Source: Dermanyssus gallinae
Taxonomy: Eukaryota > Arthropoda > Arachnida > Mesostigmata > Dermanyssidae
NCBI GenBank assembly: GCA_003439945.1
Contig: QVRM01001094.1
Coordinates: 1-64,000, forward strand
DNA length: 64,000 nucleotides
Reading direction: 5' to 3'
Within the stretch, counting starts at the first letter, position 1. Every line of letters begins with the position of its first letter. This document shows positions 11,913-23,956 of the stretch, piece by piece. The position numbers and the translations under genes were made by a program. Below the pieces are notes generated by a model, which worked only from the letters and a program-made list of their open reading frames with translations, made no database searches and was not told where the DNA came from.

Positions 11913-12370
11913 AGCCGTCGCACCACTGTCGTACAGTGTTGAATTTACCGGGCAACCGGGTTTGAAAGGCCTGGCAGGCAGGCCCCAACTTGAATGGCTA
12001 GGGTGTTTCCGACCGCCCGGCGCCAGTTCATGTTTATGTCTTCCGCTATACAAAGCGCCGAGGCGGGCGGGCGGGCCGGCCGGCATGCATGCATGCGTAT
12101 ATGTGCTTGCGTTGTGTTGGTGTTTTCGACGCAAGAGCGACAAAATTGTCTAGCGTTTATTCAACGTACAATGCTATCGAGCAGCGTTTTGTTCGGCGGC
12201 CGGTTAATACACCGCCACCGCCCGTCTGGCGACGAACGCATTGAGACAGCGGCTATGCTCCTCCCGTGTTAGTCCGGCACGAAATCTCACTGGCTCATGA
12301 AGTAGCAATCCTCATAATAAGATGGATTGAATTGCAGGTTACTGGCAGCGCATGTCGTGCGGGGCAGGGC
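11913..12370. other. Unassigned GC-richer non-coding sequence
   Basis: Includes a GGGC/GGCC-rich patch and CATG repeats at 12062-12096. No gene was recognised. Confidence 0.45.
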
Positions 12371-12472
12371 GTGCTGCAGTTGCTGAAGTTGGTGCTGCTG
12401 CAATTGATGGTGATGCTGCTGCTGTTGCTGCTGCTGATGTTGGTGCTGCTGCTGCAGCTGCTGCTGCTGTCC
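12371..12472. repeat. (GCT/GTT)n microsatellite
   Basis: Interrupted GCT-dominated triplets. The frames (poly-Ala, poly-Leu) are repeat translations. Confidence 0.85.
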
Positions 12473-13055
12473 TGGTTACGGCAATCGTAAACCACCAAAG
12501 CAAGCGTTTTCAGGTGAACTGGCACCTGGCCTGCCAACGCAAGCTTTGCCTAACATTGGTCAAAGGGGTGTCGACGTGGGCGTTACACGTTCAGCGATCA
12601 CCAAGTAATCGTCCCCAAGCACGATGCGTTTGTATGTCGAGTACCTTCACCGAAGTACAACAGATGTACACTGAGTGACTCGTGTAAACGCTGAGTGCCC
12701 AACGCACACTGCTCGGCTCGGTATGCCGCCAGGCCGTGCAACGCCTCCCGACAGAGTTAACAGAAGAACTGCTCTGAGTTTGATTAGCGTCAGGCAAAAA
12801 ACGCATCGGTTTGAGATCACAGACGATGCGTAGACTGCTGGAATGCGGCTGTAGCATTGGCTCGTCTTAGTCAACTTCTCCTGACAACGTATATATATAT
12901 GTATATATGGACCCACACATCTATACGGCATGTCCCACTGAAAATAACGCAGGTCACTATTTGTCTTATAAAAGAACGATGCTAGTAGAAATCGACACGC
13001 AGTGGTCTTACCTGTATGCTTTCTCATGACTAAACTGCTAAATAAAGTGTAAGAT

Positions 13056-13089
<34 letters not shown>

Positions 13090-14265
13090 CATTAAACGGG
13101 CAACGTACACCATAGGTGTAGCGGTGATAACAATGTTCGAACTGTGCGCGCATTGCGACCAAACAAAATAGCCCGATTGCCCGGCCAAACACATTCTTGT
13201 ATTCAAGTCTCCACCCTGTAACGAAACTTGATCTATCGACGTCAAATCCCCTCAAAAACAAGCAACACCCCACAGATAAATAAACTGTGGACGGCAGGTG
13301 ATGGATTGTAGCAGAAAGACAGCAGAAGCCACGCTTAACAGAGGTTCAGCTATACTATATCAATCAACAGCAGTTAGCAGCTGCAGCAGGTATGGCGAAT
13401 GCAGGAGCGTTTCGTGACGTGAAATGCATTGCCCGGTATACATTTCTGTTTTTTTCTAAAACGCACACCGTTCCGAGTCTGCACTTTACCGGTGTCTGGA
13501 CGACACATGAACCGGGGCAGGTCTACACCTCAAGGACCCATCGCCCATCGACGTCTTTTCCGACATCGGGGGGGGGCGGGGGGGATTTTGCAGGGTTGTC
13601 GAAGCACTGGAGGAACCTGATCAGCTAACCCGCCGCCTTCGGTGTTGGCCGTGTCACTGTGGCTGTTGCAAGGAGACGGATGAATGATGATTACGTTCAT
13701 GAAAGATCGAAACCGAATACGGTGCAACTGCAACCCTTTTACATCGCCTACTACGACAATTCTTAGAACTGAAGTGATTGCTATCTCATTTAGCTACTTC
13801 ATTACTGCCGCTGCCACTGCTGCTGCTACTGCGGCTATTGCTGGTCTAAGAGTTGTCACTTCTGCTGCCGCATTATCTGCTTGCTGTGCGTGCCTTCAGC
13901 GCGACTTCAGAAGCGCAGAACAGAAGCCGCCAACTAGATCGGTTGAAGGCAGTGGTCGGTCGAAAGTTGGTGGTGCCTCGGCTGGCAAGATGAAAGTAGG
14001 TATCAGTCAGTCAAATCGCCGGGGCTCGTTTGTTTGGCCAACAAGATCGGCGCCCAATCACCGGAACCTTTATGCAAGCCCAGCTGGTTCCGAACCAGGT
14101 GGCCAGCCGGCCACCCCAGACTCATTAGAAACTTGTTGTTGAAAAGTTATCTGCCGTCGCCATTGTTATTGTCGCTTGCCTTCAAGGCCACCCGGTAACG
14201 ACGCAGCTAGCTAAAAGTACCCGTTTGGCATCATAGGGTACTTGGCGACAATATTTCGCGAGCCG
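12473..14265. other. Unassigned non-coding sequence
   Basis: Holds (TA)n at 12889-12908 and 13059-13086, a G-rich patch at 13567-13586 and a GCT/ACT patch at 13805-13845. A 208-codon minus frame (12647-13273) contains a translated (TA)n and no domain. A 152-codon plus frame (13684-14142) is also unrecognised. No splice-supported exon was seen. Confidence 0.45.
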
Positions 14266-14312
14266 ACAACGATGACGACGACGACGACGAAGATGATGAT
14301 GATGATGATCAT
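14266..14312. repeat. (ACG)n/(ATG)n triplet tract
   Basis: Short ACG units switch to ATG units. Imperfect. Confidence 0.8.
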
Positions 14313-15654
14313 GATGACGACAGAAGCCATCGTGGGTCCCTGTGTGAAGGATGCCTTGAAGGGAAACTACACCTCAGAAAACATTAAGCCCAGCAGTGAC
14401 AGCAGCACGAACAACAACAACAACAACATCAAATTAAAGGCGCCTGTCTAAAATGGTATGCATGCATGCGTTGGTTAACGAGACAAGACGTCGTTATTGT
14501 CTGCCCATATAGCCAGTTTTTGACTCCATTGGTTCAAACCTGGTTTGAACTAGTTTTCAACTTGTCCACATGTGCATAGTATTGGCCCATCAAACTTGAT
14601 TAAAAACAATTATATATATACATATATATATATAGAGAGAGATATAGGGAGGGAGGCGTCTTTTCCGTCTCTTTTCTCTCACCACAACCGCCGGTGAGAA
14701 GGCAACAACGATAAAACGCGACGCAAAAACAAAACCATGGAGGAATCGAGTTGTAGTAGTATTGTAGAGTTGTAGATCTAGAATCTAAATCGACGAACGC
14801 ATTCTAACAGCGATGACACCGATTGGAGAAACGAGCGAGAGAAGAAGAGAAACTTGTTCTACTATCGCCAATATTTGTGGGTCGTCGTTTGCGTGTTATT
14901 GTTTTCGCTTGCTGCGACTCGTCGTGCCGACGAGGTCACGCTCAGCATGGTGTGATGCTCGCGGCGGCGATGGTTCGACTGGAAAAATAATCCCACCATA
15001 TCATTCTATTAGTCGCATTACTTGTTGTCCCCCCCCCCCCCGTCCTCTTAACCTCAACATTTCGACTCGAAAATAAAGAAGGAAAACAAGAAGAATAAGA
15101 ATACATAAATAGAAGAAGGAGAATAACAAATAAAAACGTCATTCCAATCACGTACATCTGCTGCTGTTGTTGGTGTTTTTTTTTTACTTGTAGTGGCTGT
15201 GGCGGTGGAAACGACGCGTGTTAAGTCGTAATACAGTTTGTGCTCTGTCGAAACGCTGCCAACACGACTGAACGGCGCACACACAAATGCTGAATGCAGA
15301 GTGTCAAGAAGGCGACGACGCAACACAAGCCACAATCAAGCACTTCGCAAGCACAAAACGCCCGAAGCAGCTGCAGCGACAACAAGAAAAGCAAGCAGAC
15401 AGATAAACAAACAAACAGACAACAACAAGAAAGACTCCTCTTCGTCGTCTTGCCCGTTTTTGTAAAGTTTTGTCGCTGTTGTTGTTGTTCCGTCGTTCCA
15501 TTGGCGTTCCACTTGGTTTTACTTGGTGGTTGAACGACTAGCAAAAGCGAGAGACGATTAGTCCTGTCGTTGCCCCGTTGGTATTATGATTGCTGATACT
15601 GGTAACGGTAGGCGGCTGTCGTTATGTTGTTTATATGTAAGCTGTTTCATTTTT
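14313..15654. other. Unassigned non-coding sequence
   Basis: Contains a short AAC run (14405-14430), an imperfect (TA)n followed by GA repeats (14611-14645), and a C run at 15031-15042. The frames at 15221-15544 are composition-driven. No gene or transposon was recognised. Confidence 0.45.
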
Positions 15655-15716
15655 ATTGTTGTTGTTGCCGTTGTTGTTGTTGTCGTTGTTGTTGCTGTTG
15701 TTGTTGTTGTTTACGA
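15655..15716. repeat. (GTT)n microsatellite
   Basis: Interrupted GTT/GTC/GCT triplets. Confidence 0.85.
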
Positions 15717-15811
15717 GTGCAACGCAACCGGTGTTGCTATAACCCTAATCGGTGGTGTCCATATCATATCGTAGTACCCATTTGTTCGCTGCCTTTAAGG
15801 GTCTGTTGCTT

Positions 15812-15992
15812 GCTCACTTACTTACTTACTTACCTACCTGCCTACTTACTTACTATGCAACGCATTTGACCGCCAGTCGTATTGCTCGTTTGACAGATGA
15901 CATGTGACACATGTGTGTTTGCGTGTATGGACGTTTGCGGGAGCTTGTATGCACGAATGTATGTATGTACATATGTATGTATGTATGTGCAT
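15812..15992. repeat. Tetranucleotide repeats (TACT)n and (ATGT)n
   Basis: Interrupted TACT/TACC units at about 15816-15854 and ATGT units at about 15956-15989. These are the only clear tetranucleotide tracts in this part of the window. Confidence 0.8.
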
Positions 15993-16448
15993 GCATCTGA
16001 CGATGCCGCCCAAGTTGGACTTTTGAGGAGTGGGGAAGCGGCGATGGCAGGCCGGGAGACATCTTCTTCGAAGCTCACGCGCGGCGACATTAACCCACTG
16101 ATTGTCTATTCATCCGTCTATCTATGCATCCCGAGCCTGGATGGGTACGACTAGTTGTCCATGCCCTTGGGTTGAACGGCTGTTGCTAGGGCGTCGCACA
16201 ACGTCGCTGACCAGTGCCGCCCCTGCGCTATTATTACGCGTTACACAATGGCAGGCTTCGACACGCCGCTTGTGTTTTTCCGTCACTACGGACACGCCGT
16301 GTGTGACGCACGCCGCTCGGTCGCTCGCTCGCTCGCGCACGGTCACGTGCCATAGCATGGTGCCTGTCCACTAATGATCGAAGCCATTACAGTGTGTCTT
16401 CACAGACAGGATCTTCAAGAAAGCCGTCAGTTGAACATTGTCGAGGGC
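15993..16448. other. Unassigned non-coding sequence
   Basis: Unique sequence with a short CGCT run near 16317-16335. No supported gene. Confidence 0.5.
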
Positions 16449-16492
16449 GTAATAATAATAATAATAATAACAATACTTATTATTATTATTAC
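16449..16492. repeat. Convergent (AAT)n-(ATT)n tract
   Basis: AAT units switch after a 10-nt spacer to ATT units, so the two halves are inverted complements and could form a hairpin. A larger case of the same switch is at 35129-35234. Confidence 0.85.
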
Positions 16493-16757
16493 TGGCGGGT
16501 ATTTCGACGTTTGTTTCGCCCTGCTACAGAGCCAACAGAAACCGCCACATAACCAGATATCAGGCGCACCGATATATACCATGGTGTGGCGTCTTAGCCA
16601 GACAATTGTGCCAACGGCAATGTCAGTATGTGACAAATTTAGGTTGTATATATGAATTGTGTATAAGCACATGTTGCAGCAAATCACATCTTAGTTCTTG
16701 AAGTTCTTGAAAATATGGTATTCAACTCATGTCTATAAAAGACGGGTTTGCGAATTT

Positions 16758-16761
<4 letters not shown>
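16493..16761. other. Unassigned non-coding sequence
   Basis: Unique sequence, nothing recognised. Confidence 0.5.

Positions 16762-16840
<79 letters not shown>
16762..16840. repeat. (TA)n microsatellite
   Basis: About 39 TA units. Confidence 0.95.
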
Positions 16841-16843
<3 letters not shown>

Positions 16844-17054
16844 AAAATATATATAGCTCCTACGCGTATTATCAGCGCCCATACATATGATGAAGTATAC
16901 ATGAATACAGCTATCCGTAGAAAAATCGAAGACAGCTAAAGTCATCGTTGTTCCAACGTGGGTAAAATGTTTTGACGCAACGAAAGCTGCTTTAAATTCG
17001 TAACTCACTAACTAATAAACCACAATACGTTCCATATAAAGTATATTATAATGT

Positions 17055-17092
17055 CTTTAATATATATATATAAATTTATATATTTTTTTTAA

Positions 17093-17126
<34 letters not shown>

Positions 17127-17132
17127 TTTATA
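17055..17132. repeat. AT-rich tract with (TA)n and poly-T
   Basis: Two (TA)n blocks separated by T-rich sequence, then a poly-T run of about 20 at 17110-17129. The poly-T could be a decayed retroposon tail on the minus strand, but no element body was identified beside it. Confidence 0.8.
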
Positions 17133-17535
17133 TACTGAAAATCCGCATAGTCCCATCAGGTCCTTGTACGATTTCCGAATAACCTGCGCAGCACGCCGAG
17201 TTTTGGCCGAACTTGGTAATGCACCTTCCTCCCCCCGGCAAAACCCGTCAGATTACTTGCATTAGGAACCTTCAGCGACCATTACGAAGTTAAGCTCAAA
17301 ATGGAGAGTTGGCTGATAGCGCATCATCGTAGAACACCGCACGTCATTCACCACAAATCACCACTTTGCCACCTGTATATATGGAACCATTTGTTCAACC
17401 ATTGAGATGTATTGAATAAAGCCTTCTAACGGACGGTGCCCTGGCACCGCAGTCACAATAGTCACGTAACAGGAGTGAAGTTCGGCTACCATATCCGTTT
17501 GTCATGCTTTTTGTGCGACACGAGAAGACGAAAGA

Positions 17536-17536
<1 letters not shown>

Positions 17537-17579
<43 letters not shown>
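17537..17579. repeat. (TA)n microsatellite
   Basis: About 21 TA units. Confidence 0.95.
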
Positions 17580-17581
<2 letters not shown>

Positions 17582-18493
17582 TGTGTGCACCATGTATGGT
17601 CCTTGCTTGTTGCAAGACAAGACAAAATGACCGCTGTACAATATGAATTATGCAACCAACAGCACATAAGTGGTTCTTTCTTATAGACTAAGCAACAAGT
17701 TATGCAAAAATGTGCCATATCGTCGTTTTGTCTCCGTATGCCTTCTCCCTGTCTCTATCTCTCTCTTTTCCAATCTCTTCTCTATCTATCTCTTTGCTTC
17801 TACATGGCTCCGTTTTACTTTTCGTTCGCATGGCGTTTCGCTTGCTGTTCGGTGCGATCGCCAACGAAACGGCTCTTTTATTTTGGCGGCCGGCGACCTC
17901 ATTCCGTGGTCTTGGCATTGTCGTCGCCGTTATCAGTGTCGTGGTGGTCGTCGGCGGGATGGCCTGCTTGTTGGTGCAGGAATGGCACAACTGCCTCTTT
18001 TCTTTCGCGTCTGCTGTTTTTCCTTGCTTATTCTTTTTCTTCTTTCTCTTCTTCTTCTTGTTCTTCGACTCGTTTTCTTCGTATTCCCTGCGTACACGGG
18101 CTGCGGGAAGATAGGTGCAAAGGTCAACCAACAAGCGCACCCCCTGACACTGACAAACTGTGCTTTTTCTTTCTGTCCAGGGTGGTTTTAGAACACCGTC
18201 TGACGGCATCCTACAATTGACCCCCCCTCTCCCTTTTCCTCTCTCTCTCACTTTATTTATATCTCTCTCTCACTTGCGTTAGCTGTTACTTCCTTTGCAT
18301 ATGTATCTATGAGTATAAAAAGATATATCGCCTTCTCTCTCGCTCTCTCTCTCTGGCGTGCTATCGAGCCGCCGCATGGGGCCGTGAGCTTTGCCTGGCC
18401 AGCAGTGGAGCCCTCCCTAATGCTTGCTGAGGGCTGACTTTGGGAGGCGTTTCGCAGGCGACGTATTGTCGGGCGGGGGTGGGAGAAGCCCGT
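17580..18493. other. Pyrimidine-rich non-coding sequence
   Basis: Several T/C-rich stretches (17745-17800, 18020-18080, 18225-18275, 18330-18355) give long overlapping frames on both strands, the longest 183 codons. These are low-complexity (Ser/Leu-rich or Lys/Arg-rich) with no domain, so I do not call a gene. Confidence 0.45.
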
Positions 18494-18521
18494 GGGGTGG
18501 AATGGGGAATAGGGGGTTGGG
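18494..18521 (+). other. G-quadruplex-forming motif
   Basis: G tracts at 18494-18497, 18504-18507, 18512-18516 and 18519-18521 with loops of 6, 4 and 2 nt satisfy the canonical rule. A further G-rich run precedes it at 18471-18483. Confidence 0.6.
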
Positions 18522-19974
18522 AAAGATGATCAGAGCCATCCAGCCAGGCAGGTGATCATCTAGCATCCACTCCGTGGCGGTGGCGAATAAAGCTGCTGCT
18601 GCCGCTCGCTCGGCCGATTGGCCCCTTTATCCAACACAGGGGAGGAAAGCATTTCTTGGTGATCTTGATCTACATGTTGCACGACAGTGACGTTTTTCTA
18701 TTGCCTATTTATTGTTTACCATGACGAATGGAAGGGGACAGCTGTTACTGTGGCTCCTGCTATTGCTGTTGCTGTTGTTGTTGGTGTTCTTGTTGTTGCT
18801 CGCATTGCGATTCTATGATGGCTATGATTTTAGTGTGGTGCACAGCAATCATGATGAGCGCAACAATGATGACGCTGGACACAACGACATCGACCAAACT
18901 ATCGGCGATCAGGCACATCAGTGATGTCGAGGTTGAAGCAGGCCAATGTAACACGGATCTATCTATCTATCTATGTATGCGTCGTTGCCAATGTGCCATC
19001 GCGCGCATTTAAGTACAGCCGCCCCGACTCAGCGCTGCTTCCCTTTGATAGACGCATCTTGCAATTTTGCTAACGAAAACGACACAGCCGACGCCTCGAA
19101 CAGCTGGCTGCAGCCTGTCCGGCAGCCAGCTGACGTTCGACAGACGACCAGTACACCGGTATGTAAGTGCTTATTTTACAGCTCGATAAGCGCGCGACAC
19201 CGAAGCGCGCGACCGATGCGAACACCGTGTCGTTTCGTGTCCGAGGCATTCTTTTTCTTCTTCTGCACGTATACGAATAGACATAAACGTACAAATCGGC
19301 GCATGTTTGTAGATAAAATCGGTGCCTCTCCAATTCGTTTGTATGAGCGTATGTATGCATGCTATATATTGTACATAAAAAAGCAAGCCAACTGTACAGT
19401 CACCTATTCCGCACTTGTTATCTTAACCGCACTTGTTATGTTAACCTACCGACAACGACGGTGATGACCCTAATACTCGGGTAGGCTCGGTGTTACAAAT
19501 ATGCGTTTGAGCAATCAAACGGCAACACCGTATGATCACATCAAACCACGATGGCACTGTACAGATATACTAGCAGTTGTTTTATTATCTTCTGACAGCT
19601 GCAAAGTGCTAACATAGCAAAGTTATATAAATAAATGCCAGACCGTAAAGATAAATCAATTTTAAATCTCATTTGTTTTTCTAACAGCTGCAGTATAACA
19701 CAATAGCCACGAGCACTACGTTAGTAATAATAAAAGTAATCATTATCAGCATCGCCATGATAGTATTAATAGTTATAATAATAGATGACTATTTACCACC
19801 GAGTTGGAGTTAGAATGGGGAAGGGCAATAACTACAAGTAAATCTACACTAAGACACCAAGGAAATAATTAGTGGCAGCGAGCCTTAAAAAAATTATCTC
19901 ATGTCAAGTTCTAAAATGATGAATTTGGGATTCTCTCCTGATTTATCCTGTGTTCGGCGATGGCAGCATTTTAA
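18522..19974. other. Unassigned non-coding sequence with a short GTT tract
   Basis: Interrupted GTT/GCT triplets at 18757-18800 and a short (TCTA)n at 18957-18973. The 163-codon plus frame at 18973-19464 has no recognisable domain. The rest is unique AT-rich sequence. Confidence 0.45.
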
Positions 19975-20831
19975 ACACTTCGAGCTACAATTTAGTCGCC
20001 AAGTTCCGGCAACTTGAGCGTTCTAGATGAACCCCATCCTGGAAGACCTACTACGCTCAAGTCAGACCGCTGCGAGGCTGTGGAACATAATTCCCGGGTG
20101 ACTATGCGTGCATGAGCCATGGGCTTCGATGTTCACGCAACCATCATCACTCGTCTTCGCGCGCATGGTTTCGTGTTAAAGTGAAACCAATGGTTACCTT
20201 ATGATTTGAGCAAGCGCAACAGAATGGAGCGTCAAGCAAAATTCTTTTCTTTGCTTTGCTTTCCAGGTGGTGGTGCACCCCAGGCCAACCCCAGAAGACG
20301 CCAAAGAGACGAAATCTATTCGCGCATGATTCCGTGCTCGGTAGGATGTACATAGCATCATCCACCACGAGTTTCTTCCTAGTGACCCAACTATAGACGC
20401 GGGTGTCTGCTGTGATCAGCTCGACCGAGTTTTTGTCTCCCTCTAAAGGAAGAGGCATAGTCTCATAGACAGAAAAGGCGTCATTTTTCGCCAAGACAAC
20501 GGCGAGGACGCATGTGAGTTTATCTATTCCCCGTACGATAGCAAGCTTTGGTTGGGGAATTTTGCCGCATCCACGATACTCACCGGACATCGCACCGTTG
20601 GACTATCACCTGTTCAGGAAAAGAAATCTCACTTCACGAGGAGCAGTAAAGTACGCTTGGAGACATGCATCGTCATGCAAAAGCCACAATTCTTTGTCTT
20701 AGAGTGGATCGCCTGTAAAAATCGTCGGGTTCAGAGATAGAGGAGGGCTGTGGCTAACAGTGGAGAGTACTTTTTGAACGACTAAAGTCGGTTAGCTCAT
20801 TCAATTTGTAGAATGATTTCAAGGTTAAAAA

Positions 20832-20835
<4 letters not shown>
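19975..20835 (+). mobile_element. mariner-like transposon remnant, copy A (DD34D)
   Basis: Decayed transposase on the plus strand in several frames. The helix-turn-helix end reads GFDVHATTIITRLRAHGFV, followed by NQWLPYDLSKRN, a match to the mariner WVPHEL motif. Farther on come HHEFLPSDPTID, GVIFRQDN with the second catalytic Asp at 20495-20497, and SPDIAPLDYHLF with the third Asp at 20601-20603. The two Asp codons lie 106 nt apart, where the family's 34-residue spacing predicts 105, so one extra base is present. The region carrying the first Asp is deleted. The left terminal repeat was not found. The right end resembles copies B and C. It sits in the inferred first intron of the LHFPL-type gene and is not functional. 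A minus-strand 147-codon frame across it is a shadow. Confidence 0.9.

Positions 20836-20866
<31 letters not shown>
20836..20866. repeat. (TA)n microsatellite
   Basis: About 15 TA units starting directly at the right end of mariner copy A. Confidence 0.9.
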
Positions 20867-20867
<1 letters not shown>

Positions 20868-22233
20868 CACGTTCATTCATTGAGAACCATCGCTTGCGTA
20901 ATCTCGGTTTGGTCAATGCTCTTGCAGGCTGACCGAAGACCCTTGAGAATAGTATCGTGCGACAAAGATTTACGCGATAGTTGTGGTTTAGCTTAAATCT
21001 ATTTTGAATTTGACTTGCTGCCGTAATCCAGCAAAGCGGCGCACTGTTGATCTTATGCACACGATCGCGATAATGAGACTTTGGTGGATTACTACGAAAG
21101 TTATCATTGTTGTTGTTGTTGTTGCTGTCGTTGCTGCTGGTGTCGTTGCCAAAGTCTAAGTTGTTGTAAACGTACCGCACCTCGGGTCTGCGGCCTACGA
21201 TGTTTTCGATCTAGCTATGGATTGCACTCGTCCGATAAGGAGAAAATGCTGGGATGAGAGATTTGGCGAAATCCAAAAGCTCGACGGCATGATCTTGTGC
21301 GTTAGTCCGTACGCTTGTAAAAATGGCAGGTGGGGGGGGGGGCAAATTTATCTACGAACCGACGGGGGCTTTAATTAGTTGCCGGCCCGCAGGAGAAACT
21401 CCCGGCTGACAAGTTTAACGGCAGAAGTTCTCACAAGGATTGCGGGTCTATTGAAAGAACAGTGAAAGACTGGCAAAAAGATAAACCGCTTTTGCCAAAA
21501 AACAGTTAGAACGCCAGAGCGGCTAGATTGGATAAGAAGGGCATAATAAGCACCGTGCTAGCAAAGTGACTAGTGAAAGTGATTTTGCGGCGAGATCGAG
21601 CAAAATCCCATCAGAGCCACCCAACACCCAGTATTTCCAAATGCAGCATGATAGCAAAAGGCAATCGAGTGATTGTGCTACCAAGAGGTGGTGTTTTCAG
21701 CTACGTTCCTAGCGCACTTGATTCGTAAGGCAAACATGTACCCATACATATACATATGTGAAATATTTAAGTGTGTTGTCGGGGCTATCTATTGCACCAC
21801 CATATATATATATATATATATATGTTTCCCTTCTTTTGAAAAGGTTCGCGCTTATTTCGGTCCTCTTCACGATCTGCTCTGTGTAAACAGAGCAAGATAG
21901 GGCTTTCAAAGAGCCCACGTTAAAGCGTTACTCAATCAAAAATGCACAGAGATTGTGAAAATTCATTAACGAAAAAGGAAATTTTGTGTGGGTGTGCTGG
22001 TAAACTCTTCGTGCAACTTACGGTCGATATAACCGGTCTTTTGAAAACACGATTTGTAAACGTGTGAAAAATTTCCACAGGTTCAATACATATAATTACA
22101 GAAAGAGTGATACAAATTGTTTTATTGTGAGTGTATAGTGTTTAGAGTGTATTGTGCGCCGGGATATATATATATATATATATATAAAACAACATATTGT
22201 TGTTGTCGTATAACGTATGCCCACGTTACTTAC
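20867..22233. other. Unassigned sequence, inferred intron of the LHFPL-type gene
   Basis: Short GTT run (21110-21130), G run (21331-21341), and (TA)n at 21801-21824 and 22164-22187. No exon was recognised. It lies downstream, on the minus strand, of the splice donor at 22233, so it is presumably intron. Confidence 0.5.
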
Positions 22234-22235
22234 CG
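22227..22235 (-). other. Splice donor of the LHFPL-type exon
   Basis: On the minus strand the exon boundary reads CG then GTAAGT, a perfect consensus 5' splice site. It interrupts the Gly codon after its first base. Confidence 0.85.
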
Positions 22236-22426
22236 GGCGAATCCTTGGTGTCACCGAGCCAGTGCGGCTGGAAGAAGACGACACAGTCGATAATGCAGAA
22301 GCAGACGCTGAACACGCCCCAAAGGACGGCTATGGCGCGCGAGTTCTTCATCTCGACCCGAATGTCATCGCTCTCCGTACGGTAGAGCGGTGAATTGTTT
22401 GAGTAGCGGTCGCTCTGGGGCCACAT
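22234..22426 (-). CDS. LHFPL-family tetraspan protein, first coding exon
   Basis: This encodes the N-terminus of a lipoma HMGIC fusion partner-like protein, a four-helix membrane family; some members act in hair-cell mechanotransduction or synaptic receptor complexes. The exon gives 64 codons plus one base from an ATG at 22426 preceded by CACCACG. Residues 1-28 are polar and presumably cytosolic. Residues 29-60 carry the signature: RAIAVLWGVF, then CFCIIDCVVFFQPHW and GD, with a first transmembrane helix at about 32-52. The exon ends inside the Gly codon after DSP; the next bases are GTAAGT, a consensus donor, so the intron is phase 1. I found no second exon, with its expected Tyr-Phe-Gly-Leu start, between 1 and 22233, so it probably lies beyond the left edge. 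This is the only segment with convincing host protein similarity. The subfamily is not resolved. Confidence 0.88.
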
Positions 22427-23357
22427 CGTGGTGCTTATGGTGGTTAGATCGCTGCTCCTGTCGAGATTGTGACGCTCTTGGTTCCTTGGCCGTCGTTGGC
22501 GACGTCCTGCTTATTGTCGTCGTTAATTACGATTAATCATTAACCACCGGTGCGAGTCACTACGGGAGCGATGATTCTTGAGTCGCAGCTGTCTCTCTCT
22601 TTGTCGATCTCCCGCCGCTTTCTCACCTCGGCACAATAATACTGCACCAACACCTCTGATCCAGTAGCCAGCCACAAACTTGTACAGCACACAGCGATGA
22701 TACACAATTCACGTACAACGTCGCGAACCTACTATACACACGACGCTGCCTAGATTGTGCGTGGCGACTTGCAAAAAAGCGCCCTCGCGCGTTTTCGTAT
22801 ACACTCGCACCACAATTTGACACTACTCTTCGAAGCACTTACACTCAAGCACACACAACAACCGCTTACACATACAAATCCAGCTCCACAATGATAGGCT
22901 GAAGGTATGCACTCACTCACTCACGAGCGAGCCTGTCCCGACGTTCTTCAGTCCGGTGAAGTGAGGTTAGGCTAGGTAATCTGTACGAACACACCTAAAA
23001 ACACACACGCGCACAGACAGGACATCCAGGACCCGTCCTTGTCGTTTCGTCTAGAAGCCCATTGATTTGGCCGTTTACCGATCGACCACTTACTTACTTG
23101 TTTGCCGCAGTCGATGGTATTTGTTGATTGCAGCTGCTGTTGCTGCTACTGCTGATATCTGCTGCTATACCGGCCGGGACAGTTCCTCAATAGAAGACAA
23201 AAGCTGAGTCGGCCGCGTGGGTCTTCAGTGAGCACGTGGGGCGAGGAGGCGAGCTGTGAGCGTTTAAGCTGGCCGATGTCGCCGAACTAACTCACCGAAA
23301 GCTAAGTCGTTCTCGCTGCTGCTAATAATAAGTTAAGTCCGATAAGTGACGGTATAG
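22427..23357 (-). promoter_or_regulatory. Inferred 5' UTR and promoter region of the LHFPL-type gene
   Basis: The roughly 900 bp upstream of the ATG are less microsatellite-rich than their surroundings and contain no strong coding frame. A purine-rich GAGA stretch on the minus strand lies near 22590-22600 and a CACT/ACTC repeat at 22911-22925. I cannot place a transcription start or TATA box. The assignment rests only on position. Confidence 0.3.
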
Positions 23358-23577
23358 CTGTTGTTGTTGTCGATGTTGTCAAACGTTGATGAACCGTGAT
23401 GTTATTGATGGTGTTGAAGTTACTCCGTTTGTTGCTGTTGTTGTTGCTGGTGCTGCTGCTGTTGTTGCAGTTGGTGAGGCTGTTGTTGTTCTTGTTGCTG
23501 CTGTTGTAGCTGTTGTTGTTGCAGTTGTTGTTGTTGTTGCTGTTGTTAATTTTGTTGTTTTTGTTAATAGTTGTTGC
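23358..23577. repeat. (GTT/GCT)n triplet cluster
   Basis: Long interrupted GTT/GCT tract at about 23358-23375 and 23430-23575, at the distal side of the inferred promoter region. Confidence 0.85.
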
Positions 23578-23839
23578 GTAGCGCCACTGCGTTACTGACT
23601 CGCTGTCGTTGGCTGTCCGTGGTTTTCTTTAGCTCGTTTTGGCTTTACCGGCAGGCGTGTAGCAGCAGCAAGCATCGACTAACGGGACGACAACATGGTG
23701 GGAGGGAAGCAGGCGTCGTCAGAGGATCGTTGTTGTTGACAGCTCGCTGAACCGACTGATTTTTGTCTGAAATAAAGCGCACACACCAAATGCCGGGTTA
23801 ACAAATATAAAAATCTGCTTTACTTGATCCGTCCCCCCT
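23578..23839. other. Unassigned non-coding sequence
   Basis: Unique sequence, nothing recognised. Confidence 0.5.

Positions 23840-23956
<117 letters not shown>

Noticed and set aside
12601..12660. Minus-strand Tyr-Phe-Gly as a candidate second LHFPL exon
   Set aside because: Following residues do not match the family and a stop follows soon. No proper acceptor.
17700..18251. Minus-strand frame of 183 codons, Lys/Arg-rich
   Set aside because: Produced by T/C-rich sequence on the other strand. Three competing frames of similar length exist and no domain or splice signal supports any.
20147..20590. Minus-strand frame of 147 codons
   Set aside because: It is antisense to the mariner copy A transposase, whose conserved motifs read on the plus strand.
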